This document shows positions 16,268-25,614 of a stretch of DNA of 64,000 nucleotides, one piece after another. The translations under genes were made by a program, and so were the position numbers. The stretch lies in the NCBI RefSeq assembly GCF_039538065.1, contig NZ_BAABBR010000001.1:1464501-1528500 (forward strand), written 5' to 3'. Every line of letters begins with the position of its first letter. Within the stretch, counting starts at the first letter, position 1. Origin of the DNA: Sphingomonas rosea (lineage in GTDB: Bacteria; Pseudomonadota; Alphaproteobacteria; Sphingomonadales; Sphingomonadaceae). Below the pieces are notes generated by a model. It searched no databases. It had not been told where the DNA came from and saw only the letters and a list, made by a program, of their open reading frames with translations.

Positions 16268-16867
16268 ATGCGTGGCACTGTGAAACGGGAGTATGCGTCC
16301 AGCTCGGCGGTCGACGACCAGACGGGCCCCACGCCGGCAGCGGCGGACGGCGGGCCCGACTCGGGTGTGCGCGTCGAAGGCCGGGTAAAGTGGTTCGACG
16401 CCACCCGCGGCTTCGGTTTCCTCGTCAGCGACCAGATCGACGGCGACATCCTGATCCATTTTTCCCTCCTTCGCGAGCATGGCCGGCGGTCATTGCCCGA
16501 AGGAGCGGTTGTGACTTGCGACGCAGTGCGGCAGGATCGGGGCATGCAGGCGGCCCGGGTGCTGTCGATCGATCTCAGCGAGGCAGCGGTCGCAAGGGCG
16601 CCCGCCACCAGCGCCGAGGACCGGTCGGACCGCTCCGAGCTGCTGGACGGCGCTGGGCCGTTCGAGCCGGTGGAGGTCAAGTGGTTCAATCGCGTCAAAG
16701 GCTATGGCTTCGTCAATCGCGTCGAGGCGCCGGATCAGGACATCTTCCTGCACATGGAGACGGTGCGCCGGGCGGGGCTCGGGGATTTGCAGCCGGGGGA
16801 CCGGATGCAGGCCCGGATCGCGCAAGGTCGCAAGGGGCTCACCGCGGTCGATCTGCAGGACGACTGA
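16268..16867 (+). CDS. Double cold-shock-domain protein
   Basis: Encodes 199 residues from the ATG at 16268. Two cold-shock (OB-fold) domains are present: the first at about residues 38-105 with [15 protein letters not shown] and DILIHFSLL, the second at about 132-197 with [15 protein letters not shown] and DIFLHMETV. These carry RNP1 (KGYGFV) and RNP2 (DIFLH) nucleic-acid-binding motifs. Two-domain Csp proteins are typical of alphaproteobacteria and act as RNA chaperones in stationary phase or cold. The DUF192 gene starts inside its last codons. Confidence 0.92.
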   Translation: MRGTVKREYASSSAVDDQTGPTPAAADGGPDSGVRVEGRVKWFDATRGFGFLVSDQIDGDILIHFSLLREHGRRSLPEGAVVTCDAVRQDRGMQAARVLSIDLSEAAVARAPATSAEDRSDRSELLDGAGPFEPVEVKWFNRVKGYGFVNRVEAPDQDIFLHMETVRRAGLGDLQPGDRMQARIAQGRKGLTAVDLQDD

Positions 16868-17343
16868 GCCGGATCGCGCTGCTGGCGGTGCTTCCGCTGG
16901 CGCTGACCGCCGCGGCCTGCCAGCCGAGCAACGATGGAAGTCCAACGCTGGAGCGTTCGGCCGCGGGCCTGCAGCAGGTGCCGCTCACCATCCGCACGGC
17001 GGCCGGCAAGGAGCACAAGTTCACCGTCGAGGTGGCCAAGAGCCCGGCCGAGCAGGAGATGGGCTTGATGAACCGCCAGACGCTGGCGCCCGACCATGGC
17101 ATGATCTTCCCGCACGATCCGCCGCGGCCGGCGAGCTTCTGGATGAAGAACACGCTGATCCCGCTCGACATGATCTTCGTCCGTCCCGACGGGACGATCA
17201 GCAGCATCGCCGAAAATACGGTGCCGCTGAGCCTCGAGCCGGTCACCAGCCTCGAGACGGTGGGGGCGGTGCTCGAAATTCCGGGCGGGCGCAGCAGCGA
17301 GCTCGGGATCAAGGCCGGCGACAAGGTCGAGTGGGTCCACTGA
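16864..17343 (+). CDS. DUF192 lipoprotein, apparent CTG start
   Basis: Encodes about 159 residues. The N-terminus reads [19 protein letters not shown], a lipoprotein signal with the lipid-accepting Cys near residue 19, followed by a DUF192 domain ([43 protein letters not shown]). No ATG, GTG or TTG is placed to give this signal peptide. The in-frame CTG at 16864 overlaps the upstream TGA as CTGA and has AGGA a few bases before it, so a coupled CTG start is the best reading. DUF192 function is unknown; the protein should sit in the periplasm. Confidence 0.85.
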   Translation: MSRIALLAVLPLALTAAACQPSNDGSPTLERSAAGLQQVPLTIRTAAGKEHKFTVEVAKSPAEQEMGLMNRQTLAPDHGMIFPHDPPRPASFWMKNTLIPLDMIFVRPDGTISSIAENTVPLSLEPVTSLETVGAVLEIPGGRSSELGIKAGDKVEWVH

Positions 17344-17410
17344 CGCGCCGGGCGCGGGGCGTGCCGAAACGCTTGCCCCGCCCCGCGCTCTCCCGCTAGG
17401 GCGCTCGGCC

Positions 17411-17794
17411 ATGGGATTGCTGGCGAACATCTTCACCTGGTGGAACGGCGCAGGGTTCACGACCCGGCGCTTTACCAAGCGGCACGGCCGCGAGGTCGGG
17501 CGCGACGCGGCCGGCAACCTTTATTATCAGCACAAGGACGATCCGAAGCGTCGCTGGGTGATCTACAACGGCGCCAACGACGCGAGCCGGGCGCCGCCGC
17601 AGTGGCAGAGCTGGCTGCGCGGGCAGATCGACGACGTGCCGGACAAGGCGATGCCGCCGGCGCGCGCGTTCGAGAAGCCGGGCCTTCCCAACCTCTCGGG
17701 CACGGGCGAGACCTATCGTCCGGCGGGTTCGCTCGCGCGCGGCGGCAAGCGTGCCGCGGCGACCGGCGATTATCAGGCCTGGACCCCGGACTGA
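17411..17794 (+). CDS. NADH:ubiquinone oxidoreductase subunit NDUFA12 family
   Basis: Encodes 127 residues of the NDUFA12/B17.2 family, an accessory subunit of respiratory complex I found in alphaproteobacteria and mitochondria. Family sequence includes IFTWWNGAGFTTRRFTKRHG, GRDAAGNLYYQHKDD, RWVIYNGANDASR and PPQWQSWL. The C-terminal part is basic and flexible (GSLARGGKRA) and ends TGDYQAWTPD. It is followed after 1 bp by the DUF2155 gene, an order common in this lineage. It probably docks on the matrix/cytoplasmic arm of complex I. Confidence 0.95.
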   Translation: MGLLANIFTWWNGAGFTTRRFTKRHGREVGRDAAGNLYYQHKDDPKRRWVIYNGANDASRAPPQWQSWLRGQIDDVPDKAMPPARAFEKPGLPNLSGTGETYRPAGSLARGGKRAAATGDYQAWTPD

Positions 17795-17795
17795 G

Positions 17796-18371
17796 GTGAA
17801 GCGGCGCGCGCTCGCCCTGGTGCCGCTCGGCCTACTCATGGCCGGCTGCGACCGGCTGCCCGGCGCCAAGCAGCAGGAGCCGGCGGCGGCAGCGAATGAT
17901 GCGGGCGCCGACAAGCCGATCCCGCAGGCGCCCGGCACCACGCCGATGAACGAGCGGGTGGCGACGCTCGGAATCCTCAACAAGCGCAACGGCATCTCGC
18001 GCGACTTCAAGCTTCGCCCGGGGCAGGCGATCCGCTTCAAGGACGTGATCGTCCGGCTGCGGGCGTGCGAAAAGACCCCGCCGTGGGAGTTCGACCAGCT
18101 GACCGGCGCGTTCGTGCAGGTCGACGTCCAGCAGACCGACGGGAGCTTCGACCGGGTCTTCTCGGGCTGGCTCTACAAGGAAAGCCCGTCACTCAACGTG
18201 GTCGAGCACCGGGTCTATGACGTCTGGCCCAAGGCCTGTGAGATGAACTTCCCTGCGGCGGCTGAATCGGCCGGCGCGGTGAGCGACGACAATGCGTCGT
18301 CGAGCGCGCCCCAGTCGGGCCGCGGCGGCGCGGCGGACGAGCGGAGCGCTTCGCCCAGCAACCCGACGTAG
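17796..18371 (+). CDS. DUF2155 lipoprotein
   Basis: Encodes 191 residues from the GTG at 17796, 1 bp after the NDUFA12-like gene. The N-terminus is a lipoprotein signal with lipobox LMAGC. The DUF2155 domain follows at about residues 62-150 ([53 protein letters not shown]). DUF2155 proteins are envelope proteins of alphaproteobacteria with no firm function. The last ~50 residues, rich in Ala, Ser and Gly, are encoded by DNA antisense to aat and look poorly constrained. Confidence 0.85.
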   Translation: MKRRALALVPLGLLMAGCDRLPGAKQQEPAAAANDAGADKPIPQAPGTTPMNERVATLGILNKRNGISRDFKLRPGQAIRFKDVIVRLRACEKTPPWEFDQLTGAFVQVDVQQTDGSFDRVFSGWLYKESPSLNVVEHRVYDVWPKACEMNFPAAAESAGAVSDDNASSSAPQSGRGGAADERSASPSNPT

Positions 18372-18904
18372 CGGATCCGCGGGATCTCGACCGCGCCGAG
18401 CGAGGCCAAGTGGTCGGTCATGAACTGGCAGTCGAGCAAGGCGAAGTGGCCGAGCCGCAGCCGCGCGACGAGCGCGGCGAGGGCGACCTTGGAGGCATCG
18501 CGGCGGCGGCTGAACATGCTTTCGCCGAAGAAGGCGCGGCCGAGCGCGACGCCGTAGACGCCGCCGACCAGCGCTTCGCCTTCCCAAACTTCGACCGAAT
18601 GGGCCGTGCCGCGCTCATGGAGCGCGATCATGGCCTCTTCGATCGGGCGGTTGATCCAGGTCTCGGGCCGGTCAGCGCAGCCCAGCAGGACGCCGCGGAA
18701 GTCGCGGTCGGCGGTGATGGCGTAGCGGCCCGAGCGGAGCCGCCTGGCGAGGCTTCGCGAGAGGTGGAAGCCGTCGAGTGGGATGATCGCGCGGTGGCGG
18801 GGCTCGACCCAGAAGAGCTCGTCGCAATCGCGGCTGTCAGCCATCGGAAAGACGCCGCTCGCATAGCCGCGAAGGAGAAGGTCGAGGTCGAGCAACGCGC
18901 TCAT
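18215..18904 (-). CDS. aat: Leucyl/phenylalanyl-tRNA--protein transferase
   Basis: Encodes 229 residues. Aat attaches Leu or Phe to N-terminal Arg or Lys of proteins and marks them for ClpAP degradation (N-degron pathway). Hallmarks are [70 protein letters not shown] and [16 protein letters not shown]. The family-typical end [10 protein letters not shown] confirms the 3' end. That means the gene truly overlaps the last 157 bp of the converging DUF2155 gene. Confidence 0.96.
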   Translation of the reverse strand: MSALLDLDLLLRGYASGVFPMADSRDCDELFWVEPRHRAIIPLDGFHLSRSLARRLRSGRYAITADRDFRGVLLGCADRPETWINRPIEEAMIALHERGTAHSVEVWEGEALVGGVYGVALGRAFFGESMFSRRRDASKVALAALVARLRLGHFALLDCQFMTDHLASLGAVEIPRIRYVGLLGEALRSSAAPPRPDWGALDDALSSLTAPADSAAAGKFISQALGQTS

Positions 18905-18933
18905 GCGCCGTGGTAACGCGCGGATACCGTCTT

Positions 18934-19023
18934 CGTCACCCCGGGCCTGACCCGGGGTCCAGCTTTTTCTTTCATCGCGGTGAGGCGAAGGCAGGTGGAT
19001 CCCGGCTCGAGGCCGGGATGACG
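18934..19023. repeat. REP-like palindromic element
   Basis: A 90-bp element whose ends, CGTCACCCCGG and CCGGGATGACG, are near-complementary. It holds two internal hairpins, CCCCGGGcctgaCCCGGGG and ATCCCGGCtcgaGGCCGGGAT. This layout is common in dispersed intergenic repeats of sphingomonads. It separates aat from accC, two genes on the same strand. Confidence 0.7.
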
Positions 19024-19025
19024 TG

Positions 19026-20381
19026 TCAGGCGGTCTTCTGATCCTCGAGCCAGCGCTCGAGCCACTTGATGGTGTAGCCGCCGTCCTTGAACGCCTCCTC
19101 CTTGAGGATTCGCTGGTGGAGCGGAATGTTCGTCTTCGGGCCGTCGACGATGAATTCCTCGAGCGCGCGGCGGAGGCGGCAGATGGCTTCGTCGCGGTCC
19201 TTGCCCCAGACGATCAGCTTGCCGATCATGCTGTCGTAGTAAGGCGGGACCTTGTAGCCCGAATAGAGGCCGCTATCGACGCGGGTCTGGAGACCGCCCG
19301 CCGCGACGTAGTTCTTCACCAGGCCCGGCGAGGGGGCGAAGGTCTCGGGGTCCTCGGCGTTGATGCGGCACTCGATCGAGTGGCCCGACAGTTTGACCTG
19401 GTCCTGCGTGACGCTCAGCCCGCGTCCTTCGGCGATGCGGAGCTGCTCGGCGACGAGGTCCATGCCGCTGATCATCTCGGTCACCGGATGCTCGACCTGG
19501 AGCCGGGTGTTCATCTCGATGAAGTAGAATTCGCCGTTCTCGTAGAGGAACTCGATCGTGCCGGCGCCGCGATAGCCCATGTCGGCCATCGCCTTGCGGA
19601 CCCGCTCGCCCATCGCCGCCCGCTGCTCGGCCGAGATGACGGGGGAGGGGGCTTCCTCGATCACCTTCTGGTGGCGGCGCTGGACCGAACAGTCGCGCTC
19701 GCCGAGGTGGATCGCCTGGCCGTCGCCGTCGCCGAAGATCTGGAACTCGATATGCTTCGGGTCGCCGAGATATTTTTCCATGTAGACGGTCGGGTCGCCG
19801 AACGCGGCATCGGCCTCGCTCGAGGCCTGCGCCATCAGCGTCTCGAGGCTGTCGGCGTCGGGGACGACCTTCATGCCGCGCCCGCCGCCGCCCGAGGCGG
19901 CCTTGATCAGGACCGGATAGCCGATCTCGTCGGCAATCGCCTTGGCCTCGTCGAGATTGGAGATGGGGCCGGGCGAGCCGGGGACGAGCGGCAGGCCGAG
20001 GGCGGCGGCGGTGCGCTTGGCCTCGACCTTGTCGCCCATCACGCGAATGTGCTCGGGCTTGGGGCCGACCCAGATGATGTTGTGGAGCTCGACGATCTCG
20101 GCGAACTGGGCATTCTCGGAGAGGAAGCCGTAGCCCGGGTGGATCGCGTCGGCGTGGACGATCTCGGCGGCCGAGATGATGTTGGGGATGTTGAGATAGC
20201 TGTCGCGCGCCGCGGGCGGGCCGATGCAGACGGCCTCATCGGCAAGGCGGACGTGCATCGCGTCGGCGTCGGCGGTCGAGTGGACCGCCACGGTCTTGAT
20301 GCCCAGTTCCTTGGCCGCGCGGAGGATGCGCAGCGCGATCTCGCCGCGGTTGGCGATCAGCAGCTTGTTGATCTTGCTCAC
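19026..20381 (-). CDS. accC: Acetyl-CoA carboxylase, biotin carboxylase subunit
   Basis: Encodes 451 residues from a GTG start overlapping the accB stop by one base (TAGTG). It is an ATP-grasp enzyme that carboxylates biotin on AccB in the first step of fatty acid synthesis. Family signatures are [82 protein letters not shown] (catalytic Glu/Asn/Arg) and [12 protein letters not shown]. It is the last gene of aroQ-accB-accC. Confidence 0.98.
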   Translation of the reverse strand: MSKINKLLIANRGEIALRILRAAKELGIKTVAVHSTADADAMHVRLADEAVCIGPPAARDSYLNIPNIISAAEIVHADAIHPGYGFLSENAQFAEIVELHNIIWVGPKPEHIRVMGDKVEAKRTAAALGLPLVPGSPGPISNLDEAKAIADEIGYPVLIKAASGGGGRGMKVVPDADSLETLMAQASSEADAAFGDPTVYMEKYLGDPKHIEFQIFGDGDGQAIHLGERDCSVQRRHQKVIEEAPSPVISAEQRAAMGERVRKAMADMGYRGAGTIEFLYENGEFYFIEMNTRLQVEHPVTEMISGMDLVAEQLRIAEGRGLSVTQDQVKLSGHSIECRINAEDPETFAPSPGLVKNYVAAGGLQTRVDSGLYSGYKVPPYYDSMIGKLIVWGKDRDEAICRLRRALEEFIVDGPKTNIPLHQRILKEEAFKDGGYTIKWLERWLEDQKTA

Positions 20382-20854
20382 TAGTCGATGACCACCAGCG
20401 GCTGGTCGAACTCGACCGGCTGGGCGTTGGCGACGAGGATCTGCGTCACCTTGCCGGCCTTGGGCGCCAGGATCGGGTTCATGACCTTCATCGCCTCGAC
20501 GATGAGGAGCGTGTCGCCGGCCTTCACCGTGTCGCCGACCGACACGAAGGAGGGCGAATTGGGATCGGCGGCGAGATAGCAGGTCCCGACCATCGGCGAG
20601 CGGACGGCTTCGCCTGCCGGCGCGGCCGGCTCGGCAGGGGCGTCGGCGACCGGCGCGGCGGCGGGCGCGGCAGCCGGAGCGGCGGCGACGACATGGCTCA
20701 CCGGAGCGGCGGCGACGGTCAGTTCGCGCTTCACCTTGATCTTGCGATCGCCGTCCTCGACCTCGATCTCGGACAGCTCGTTGGCGCTCAGCAGTTCGGC
20801 CAGTTCGCGCACGAGGCCGGCGTCGATCCGCATCTGCTTATGTTCTTCGGACAT
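20381..20854 (-). CDS. accB: Biotin carboxyl carrier protein of acetyl-CoA carboxylase
   Basis: Encodes 157 residues from the ATG at 20854, which has AGGGA at proper spacing; the ATG at 20860 overlaps that site. The N-terminal segment ([22 protein letters not shown]) is followed by an Ala/Pro linker at about 50-80. The C-terminal biotinyl domain carries the acceptor Lys in EAMKVMNPI. AccB carries the carboxyl group from AccC to the transferase. It overlaps accC by 1 nt, and aroQ lies 33 bp upstream. Confidence 0.97.
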   Translation of the reverse strand: MSEEHKQMRIDAGLVRELAELLSANELSEIEVEDGDRKIKVKRELTVAAAPVSHVVAAAPAAAPAAAPVADAPAEPAAPAGEAVRSPMVGTCYLAADPNSPSFVSVGDTVKAGDTLLIVEAMKVMNPILAPKAGKVTQILVANAQPVEFDQPLVVID

Positions 20855-20887
20855 GGACATTCCCTGGTTTGGTCGCCGCGCGCTTTG

Positions 20888-21319
20888 TCAGAGCCGGGCG
20901 GCGGCGTCCAGCGCAAGCACGTAGGACGAGGCGCCGAAGCCGCTGATGGATCCGGTGCAAACGCCTGAAATCAGGCTTCGGCGGCGAAAGGATTCGCGGG
21001 CGGCGGGGTTGGAGAGGTGGACCTCGATCACCGGGGTCGGGACCGCGGCGATCGCGTCGCGCAGGGCGACCGAGGTGTGGGTCAACCCGCCGGCGTTGAG
21101 GATGACGGCGTGGGCGCCGGAGTCGGCGGCCTCGTGCAGCCAGTCGATGAGGTGTCCCTCGTGGTTCGACTGGCGCAGGTCGATGTCGACGCCGAGCGCG
21201 GACGCCTGGTCGTGGAGGCGGGCGGCGATGTCGTCGAGGCTGTCGGACCCATACACCTCGGGTTCGCGGGTGCCGAGGCGATTGAGGTTGGGGCCGTTCA
21301 GGACAAGGATGCGCTTCAC
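20888..21319 (-). CDS. aroQ: Type II 3-dehydroquinate dehydratase
   Basis: Encodes 143 residues from the GTG at 21319 (VKRILVLNGPNLNRLGTREP). It converts 3-dehydroquinate to 3-dehydroshikimate in the shikimate pathway. Type II signatures are NGPNLNRLG with the active-site loop Tyr in EVYG, RQSNHEGHLIDWLHEA, AVILNAGGLTHTSVALRDA and EVHLSNPAARE. Longer readings of this frame upstream are not credible. The order aroQ-accB-accC is widely conserved. Confidence 0.96.
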   Translation of the reverse strand: MKRILVLNGPNLNRLGTREPEVYGSDSLDDIAARLHDQASALGVDIDLRQSNHEGHLIDWLHEAADSGAHAVILNAGGLTHTSVALRDAIAAVPTPVIEVHLSNPAARESFRRRSLISGVCTGSISGFGASSYVLALDAAARL

Positions 21320-21347
21320 CCCGCTTCTGTAACCGCTTCGGCGACTT

Positions 21348-21381
21348 GAAGTCGAGGCAGGGCCTGAGGCCCCTCGACTTC
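21348..21381. repeat. Inverted repeat, likely part of a dispersed sphingomonad repeat
   Basis: GAAGTCGAGG at 21348-21357 pairs perfectly with CCTCGACTTC at 21372-21381 and is followed by GCTCGGGGCGAACGG. The right arm resembles a dispersed element frequent in sphingomonad genomes. It lies in the aroQ-thiS divergent spacer. Confidence 0.55.
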
Positions 21382-21412
21382 GCTCGGGGCGAACGGGTAG
21401 GGGAGCGGCACC

Positions 21413-21631
21413 ATGAGCGAGACCGAGACCCACTCCATCAGCGTCAATGGCGAGCACCGGCGGGTGGCCGCGGGGACCACGGTCGCGGGCCTCGTGCAGG
21501 AACTGGGGCTCGATCCGGCGCGGGTAGCGGTCGAGCGCAATCTCGAGATCGTGCCCAAGTCGACGCTCGGCCAGGTCGCGGTCGAGGATGGCGATGATTA
21601 CGAGATCGTGCATTTCGTTGGAGGTGGTTGA
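21413..21631 (+). CDS. thiS: Sulfur carrier protein ThiS
   Basis: Encodes 72 residues, a ubiquitin-like sulfur carrier for the thiazole half of thiamine. The start MSETETHSISVNGEH and the mid-region DPARVAVERNLEIVPKS are typical. The chain ends in HFVGGG, giving the C-terminal Gly-Gly that becomes a thiocarboxylate. thiG starts at the next base, so the two are coupled. No convincing TPP riboswitch is seen in the short leader. Confidence 0.95.
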   Translation: MSETETHSISVNGEHRRVAAGTTVAGLVQELGLDPARVAVERNLEIVPKSTLGQVAVEDGDDYEIVHFVGGG

Positions 21632-22423
21632 GTGAACGCGCACGCGCAGATCGAAGGTGACAGCTGGACCGTTGCCGGTCGCACGTTCAATTCGCGGCTG
21701 ATCGTCGGCACGGGCAAGTACAAGAGCCTCGAGCAGAATGCGGCGGCGGTGGCGGCGAGCGGGGCGGAGATCGTCACGGTGGCGGTGCGTCGGGTGAACC
21801 TGACCGACCCCAATGCGCCCAAGCTCACCGACTATATCGATCCCAAGGTCACGACCTATCTGCCCAACACGGCGGGCTGCTTCACCGCCGAGGAGGCGAT
21901 CCGGACGCTCCGGCTGGCGCGCGAGGCGGGCGGGTGGAAGCTCGTGAAGCTCGAAGTGCTGGCCGAGGCCAAGACGCTCTATCCCGACATGATCGAGACC
22001 GTGCGCGCGACTGAACTCCTGACCAAGGAGGGGTTCGAGGTGATGGTCTATTGCACCGACGACCCGATCATGGCGCGGCGCTGCGAGGAGGCGGGCGCGG
22101 TGGCGATCATGCCGCTGGGCGCGCCGATCGGGTCGGGCTTGGGCGTCCAGAACCCGGTGACGATCCGGCTGATCGTCGAGGGCGCCAAGGTGCCGGTGCT
22201 GGTCGATGCCGGGGTGGGCACCGCGAGCGACGCGGCGGCGGCGATGGAGCTGGGCTGCGACGGGGTGCTGATGAACACCGCCATCGCCGAGGCCAAGGAC
22301 CCGATCCTGATGGCGCGGGCGATGAAGGCGGCGGTGGAAGCGGGGCGGCTCGCCTATCGCGCGGGGCGGATGGGCAAGCGGATGTATGCCGACCCGAGCA
22401 GCCCGCTTGCGGGGCTGATCTAG
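21632..22423 (+). CDS. thiG: Thiazole synthase ThiG
   Basis: Encodes 263 residues from a GTG immediately after the thiS stop. It is a TIM-barrel enzyme that condenses deoxyxylulose phosphate, a glycine-derived imine and ThiS-borne sulfur into thiazole phosphate. Family sequence: [90 protein letters not shown] and [14 protein letters not shown]. The Schiff-base Lys is expected in LVKLEVL. Its stop overlaps the stop of the converging gene by a few bases. Confidence 0.97.
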   Translation: MNAHAQIEGDSWTVAGRTFNSRLIVGTGKYKSLEQNAAAVAASGAEIVTVAVRRVNLTDPNAPKLTDYIDPKVTTYLPNTAGCFTAEEAIRTLRLAREAGGWKLVKLEVLAEAKTLYPDMIETVRATELLTKEGFEVMVYCTDDPIMARRCEEAGAVAIMPLGAPIGSGLGVQNPVTIRLIVEGAKVPVLVDAGVGTASDAAAAMELGCDGVLMNTAIAEAKDPILMARAMKAAVEAGRLAYRAGRMGKRMYADPSSPLAGLI

Positions 22424-22836
22424 GCCAGCGGGCCTGCGAGGGCGTCGGCAAGCACCTGCTCGCAGGCGGCGAAGGTGGCTGTCACGCGCGTGAACTCGTC
22501 CAGCGTCCACTGGTCGCCGTCACGGAACAGCGCCTCGGTCCCGTCGGGGGCAAGCCCCGGCCGGGCGTGGACGAGGTTGTTCCGGGTTCCGACGAGAAAT
22601 TCGAAGTCGCGCGCGGCCTTGCGGACCGGCTCGGAAACGGCGGGCGCATCGGGGCGGCCAAGGAGGTGAATCAAAGTGTCGGCGATCCGGCCCGCGGTGC
22701 GATCCGAAAGCTCGTCGAGCGCGCCGGGCCGCAGGCGCTCACAGCATCGGACCGCCATCCATTCCAGACGGGCGAAGCCGTGGATTGCCCGCCCGAGCGC
22801 TGCGGCATAGTCGTCACTCAAGCGGTCATCGCTCAC
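22420..22836 (-). CDS. HEPN-like hypothetical protein
   Basis: Encodes 138 residues from the GTG at 22836, only 5 bp after the ThDP-enzyme stop, so it is probably cotranscribed with cmk and that gene. It is mostly helical, starting [20 protein letters not shown]. The motif [11 protein letters not shown] contains R-x4-H, the pattern of HEPN-fold ribonucleases and toxins. Whether the residues are catalytic is unknown. No partner antitoxin is visible, so an RNA-cleaving role is inference. Confidence 0.6.
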   Translation of the reverse strand: MSDDRLSDDYAAALGRAIHGFARLEWMAVRCCERLRPGALDELSDRTAGRIADTLIHLLGRPDAPAVSEPVRKAARDFEFLVGTRNNLVHARPGLAPDGTEALFRDGDQWTLDEFTRVTATFAACEQVLADALAGPLA

Positions 22837-22841
22837 GTGGC

Positions 22842-24512
22842 TCAACCCTTCGCCTTCGCCCGCAGCGCCGAGATGGTCGTCTGGTTGGTGATCACCTCGA
22901 CGTCGGTCTTGCAGTGGAGGAGGCGGATGCCCTTGCGGGTGAGCGCTTCGTCGATGGCGGGGCCGAACTCTTCCGTCGTCTCGACCGTCGCGGCCCAGCC
23001 GCCGAAGGCGCGGGCGAGGGCGGCGAAGTCGGGGTTGGCGAGGGTGGTGGCGGACAGGCGCTCCGGATAGTCGCGCTCCTGGTGCATGCGGATGGTGCCG
23101 TAACTGCCGTTGTCGATCACGATGACGATGAGGTCCGCGCCATATTGGGCGGCGGTGGCGAGTTCCTGCCCGTTCATCAGGAAGTCGCCGTCCCCCGCGA
23201 CGCACAGCACTTGTCTATCCTTGAAGCGGATCGCGGCGGCGACCGCGGCGGGGAGGCCGTAGCCCATGGTGCCACTCGTCGGGGCGAGCTGCGTCGGCAT
23301 GGCGGCGTAGCGCCAGTAACGGTGGAACCAGCCCGAGAAATTGCCCGCGCCGTTGCAGATGATGGTGTCGGCGGGGAGCTTGTCGCGGAGCAGGGCGACG
23401 CAGGGGCCGAGGTCGAGCGTCACGCCGTCGCGCGGGGCCGGCGTGGTCCATTCGAGATAGTCGGCATGGGCCTCGGCGCCGGCGCCGAAGGGGAGCAGGT
23501 CGGGCTCGTCCCAATGGTCGAGCGCCTGCGCGAACTCGCCCATGTCGGCGCAGATGGGGAGGTCGGCGTGATAGACGCGGCCGAGCTCATTGGGGTCGGG
23601 ATGGACGTGGACGATCGTCTGGCCGGGATGGTCGGGGGTGACGAGCGTGTAACCCTCGGTCGTCGACTCGCCGAGGCGGGCGCCGACGACCAGCAGCAGG
23701 TCGGCGTCGCGGACTCGGCTCAGGAGCTTGGGATTGGGACCGTAGCCGAGGTTGCCGGCATAGACCGGGCAATCGTTGGCAATGGCGTCCTGGCGGCGGA
23801 AGGCGGCGGCGGTGGGCAAGCCGATGCGGCTCGCCCAGGCGGCGAAGTGATGGGCTGCGGCCGGGCTCCAGTCGGCGCCGCCGACGATCGCGAGGGGCGC
23901 GCAGGCGTCCTTGAGCATCTCGTGCAGGGTGGCGATAGCGGCGGGGTCGGGATGCTCGACCAGCGGCGGGACGGGCGGGCGGTCGAGGGCCTCGACCTCG
24001 TCCCGGAGCATGTCCTCGGGGATGGCGAGGACGACCGGGCCGGGGCGGCCGACGGTGGCGACGCGCCAGGCGCGGGCGACATATTCGGGGATGCGGCGGG
24101 CGTCGTCGATCCGCGCGGCCCATTTGGCGATCGGCCCGAAGAAGGCCGGGAAGTCGATCTCCTGGAAGCCCTCGCGGTCCTTGTCACGGCGGTCGAGGTC
24201 GCCGACGAACAGGATCATCGGGGTCGAATCCTGGAAGGCGACGTGGACGCCGGGCGAGGCGTTGGTGGCGCCGGGGCCGCGGGTGACGAAGGCGACGCCC
24301 GGGCGGCCGGTCATCTTGCCGTCGGCCTCGGCCATGTAGGCGACCCCGCCCTCCTGCCGGCAGACGATCGTCTCGATCTCGGGCGTATCGTGGAGCGCGT
24401 CCAGCACGGCGAGGAAACTCTCGCCCGGCACGGTGAACAGGCGGTCGCAGCCTTGAATCCGGAGCTGGTCGACGAGGATCTGGCCGCCGGTGCGGGTCGG
24501 GGTGGTGGTCAT
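22842..24512 (-). CDS. Thiamine diphosphate enzyme, acetolactate synthase-like large subunit
   Basis: Encodes 556 residues from the ATG at 24512, preceded by GGGAGCAGG. The three-domain ThDP architecture is present: an N-terminal PYR domain with the activating Glu in VCRQEGGVAYMAEADGKM, a central domain, and a C-terminal PP domain with the cofactor motif GDGDFLMNGQEL through IVIDNGSYG. It resembles IlvB/oxalyl-CoA-decarboxylase relatives annotated only as ThDP-binding proteins. No IlvH regulatory subunit gene follows, so it is unlikely to be the main biosynthetic acetolactate synthase. It is 10 bp downstream of cmk. The substrate is not deducible. Confidence 0.85.
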   Translation of the reverse strand: MTTTPTRTGGQILVDQLRIQGCDRLFTVPGESFLAVLDALHDTPEIETIVCRQEGGVAYMAEADGKMTGRPGVAFVTRGPGATNASPGVHVAFQDSTPMILFVGDLDRRDKDREGFQEIDFPAFFGPIAKWAARIDDARRIPEYVARAWRVATVGRPGPVVLAIPEDMLRDEVEALDRPPVPPLVEHPDPAAIATLHEMLKDACAPLAIVGGADWSPAAAHHFAAWASRIGLPTAAAFRRQDAIANDCPVYAGNLGYGPNPKLLSRVRDADLLLVVGARLGESTTEGYTLVTPDHPGQTIVHVHPDPNELGRVYHADLPICADMGEFAQALDHWDEPDLLPFGAGAEAHADYLEWTTPAPRDGVTLDLGPCVALLRDKLPADTIICNGAGNFSGWFHRYWRYAAMPTQLAPTSGTMGYGLPAAVAAAIRFKDRQVLCVAGDGDFLMNGQELATAAQYGADLIVIVIDNGSYGTIRMHQERDYPERLSATTLANPDFAALARAFGGWAATVETTEEFGPAIDEALTRKGIRLLHCKTDVEVITNQTTISALRAKAKG

Positions 24513-24522
24513 GCCTGCTCCC

Positions 24523-25161
24523 TTAGGAGCGCAGGCAGCCTTCCACCAGCCGGATCGCCTCGGCCAACGCGTCGTCGGGACCAAGGGCGGTGGTGTCGAG
24601 AAGGAGCGCGTCCTCCGCCTGGACGAGCGGGGCGGCGGAGCGGTGCGAATCGCGCTCGTCGCGGGCGCGGATGTCGATCAGCACGTCGGCGAGGTGGACG
24701 GGAAGGCCGTTGGCGACGAGCTCGGCGTGGCGGCGGCGGGCGCGCTCTTCCGAGGAAGCGGTGACGAACAGCTTCGCGGTGGCGTGCGGCGCGATGACGG
24801 TGCCGATGTCGCGGCCGTCGAGGACCGCGCCGCTTTCCTGCGCCGCGAAGTCGCGCTGGCGCTCGAGAAGGACGGCGCGGACCGCGGGATAGGCGCTGAT
24901 CCGGCTGGCGATCCCGCCGACGGTCTCGCTCTTGAGTTCGGGGTCGTCGAGCAGGCCGGCGATGTCCTGCGCGGCGCGGATCGCGGAGAATTCGCTGTCG
25001 GGGTCGCCGTCGTGGCGGAGCAGGGCGAGCGCGGCGGCGCGGTAGAGCTTGCCGGTGTCGAGGTGGGGCAGGCCGAAGTGACGGGCGAGGCCCTTGGCGA
25101 TCGTCCCCTTGCCGCTCGCGGCGGGGCCGTCGACGGCGATGACGAGTGGGTGGTCGGCCAT
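24523..25161 (-). CDS. cmk: Cytidylate kinase
   Basis: Encodes 212 residues from the ATG at 25161 (MADHPLVIAVDGPAASGKGT); an ATG at 25182 would add seven residues. It phosphorylates CMP and dCMP with ATP. The P-loop is GPAASGKGT, followed by HLDTGKLYRAAALALL, LDGRDIGTVIAPHATAKLFV (NMP-binding) and ARDERDSHRSAAPL (lid with the conserved Arg residues). It heads a minus-strand group with the ThDP enzyme and the HEPN-like protein, and is divergent from the FYDLN-acid gene. rpsA, a common neighbour elsewhere, is not here. Confidence 0.95.
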   Translation of the reverse strand: MADHPLVIAVDGPAASGKGTIAKGLARHFGLPHLDTGKLYRAAALALLRHDGDPDSEFSAIRAAQDIAGLLDDPELKSETVGGIASRISAYPAVRAVLLERQRDFAAQESGAVLDGRDIGTVIAPHATAKLFVTASSEERARRRHAELVANGLPVHLADVLIDIRARDERDSHRSAAPLVQAEDALLLDTTALGPDDALAEAIRLVEGCLRS

Positions 25162-25261
25162 GGGCCGGGCTTTGACAGCCACCCCCCGCTATGGCAAGGC
25201 GCGCCGCAACCGGCCGGGGCAGCGATGCCGCCGGCCTCATTGTCTATTGGAGTTCTGGCTC

Positions 25262-25588
25262 ATGGTGAAGCCCGAGTGGGGTGCCAAGCGCACCTGCCCG
25301 AAATGCGCGACCCGTTTCTATGACCTCGGCAAGGACGATCCGGTCACCTGCATCGCCTGCGGCACGACCTTCGTGCCCGAGCCGGTCCTGAAGTCCAAGC
25401 AGCCGATGCCGTTCGAGCAGGTCACGACGACCGCCGCGCCGGCCGCGGCCGCCGACAGCGATCTCGGGGCCGAGGATCTGGCGCTGCCGGACGAGGACGA
25501 GGAGCCCAGCGCCGACGACGAGGTCGATCTGTCGACCGGCGACGACGACCTGGGCGTCGAGACCGCGGGCGACGAAGACGAGCAATAA
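25262..25588 (+). CDS. TIGR02300 / FYDLN-acid domain protein
   Basis: Encodes 108 residues from the ATG at 25262. The N-terminus is a small zinc-ribbon-like module with two CxxC pairs (CPKC and CIAC) around FYDLGKDDPVT, the hallmark of the FYDLN_acid family. The last 45 residues are very acidic (DEDEEPSADDEVD). The family is common in alphaproteobacteria beside cmk or aroA and has no established function. A terminator follows about 25 bp downstream. Confidence 0.92.
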   Translation: MVKPEWGAKRTCPKCATRFYDLGKDDPVTCIACGTTFVPEPVLKSKQPMPFEQVTTTAAPAAAADSDLGAEDLALPDEDEEPSADDEVDLSTGDDDLGVETAGDEDEQ

Positions 25589-25614
25589 GCTGGTTTTCGC
25601 TGGCGAAGGAATGG

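Noticed and set aside
21320..21412. TPP riboswitch before thiS-thiG
   Set aside because: The leader is short and dominated by an inverted repeat; the conserved thi-box elements are not seen.
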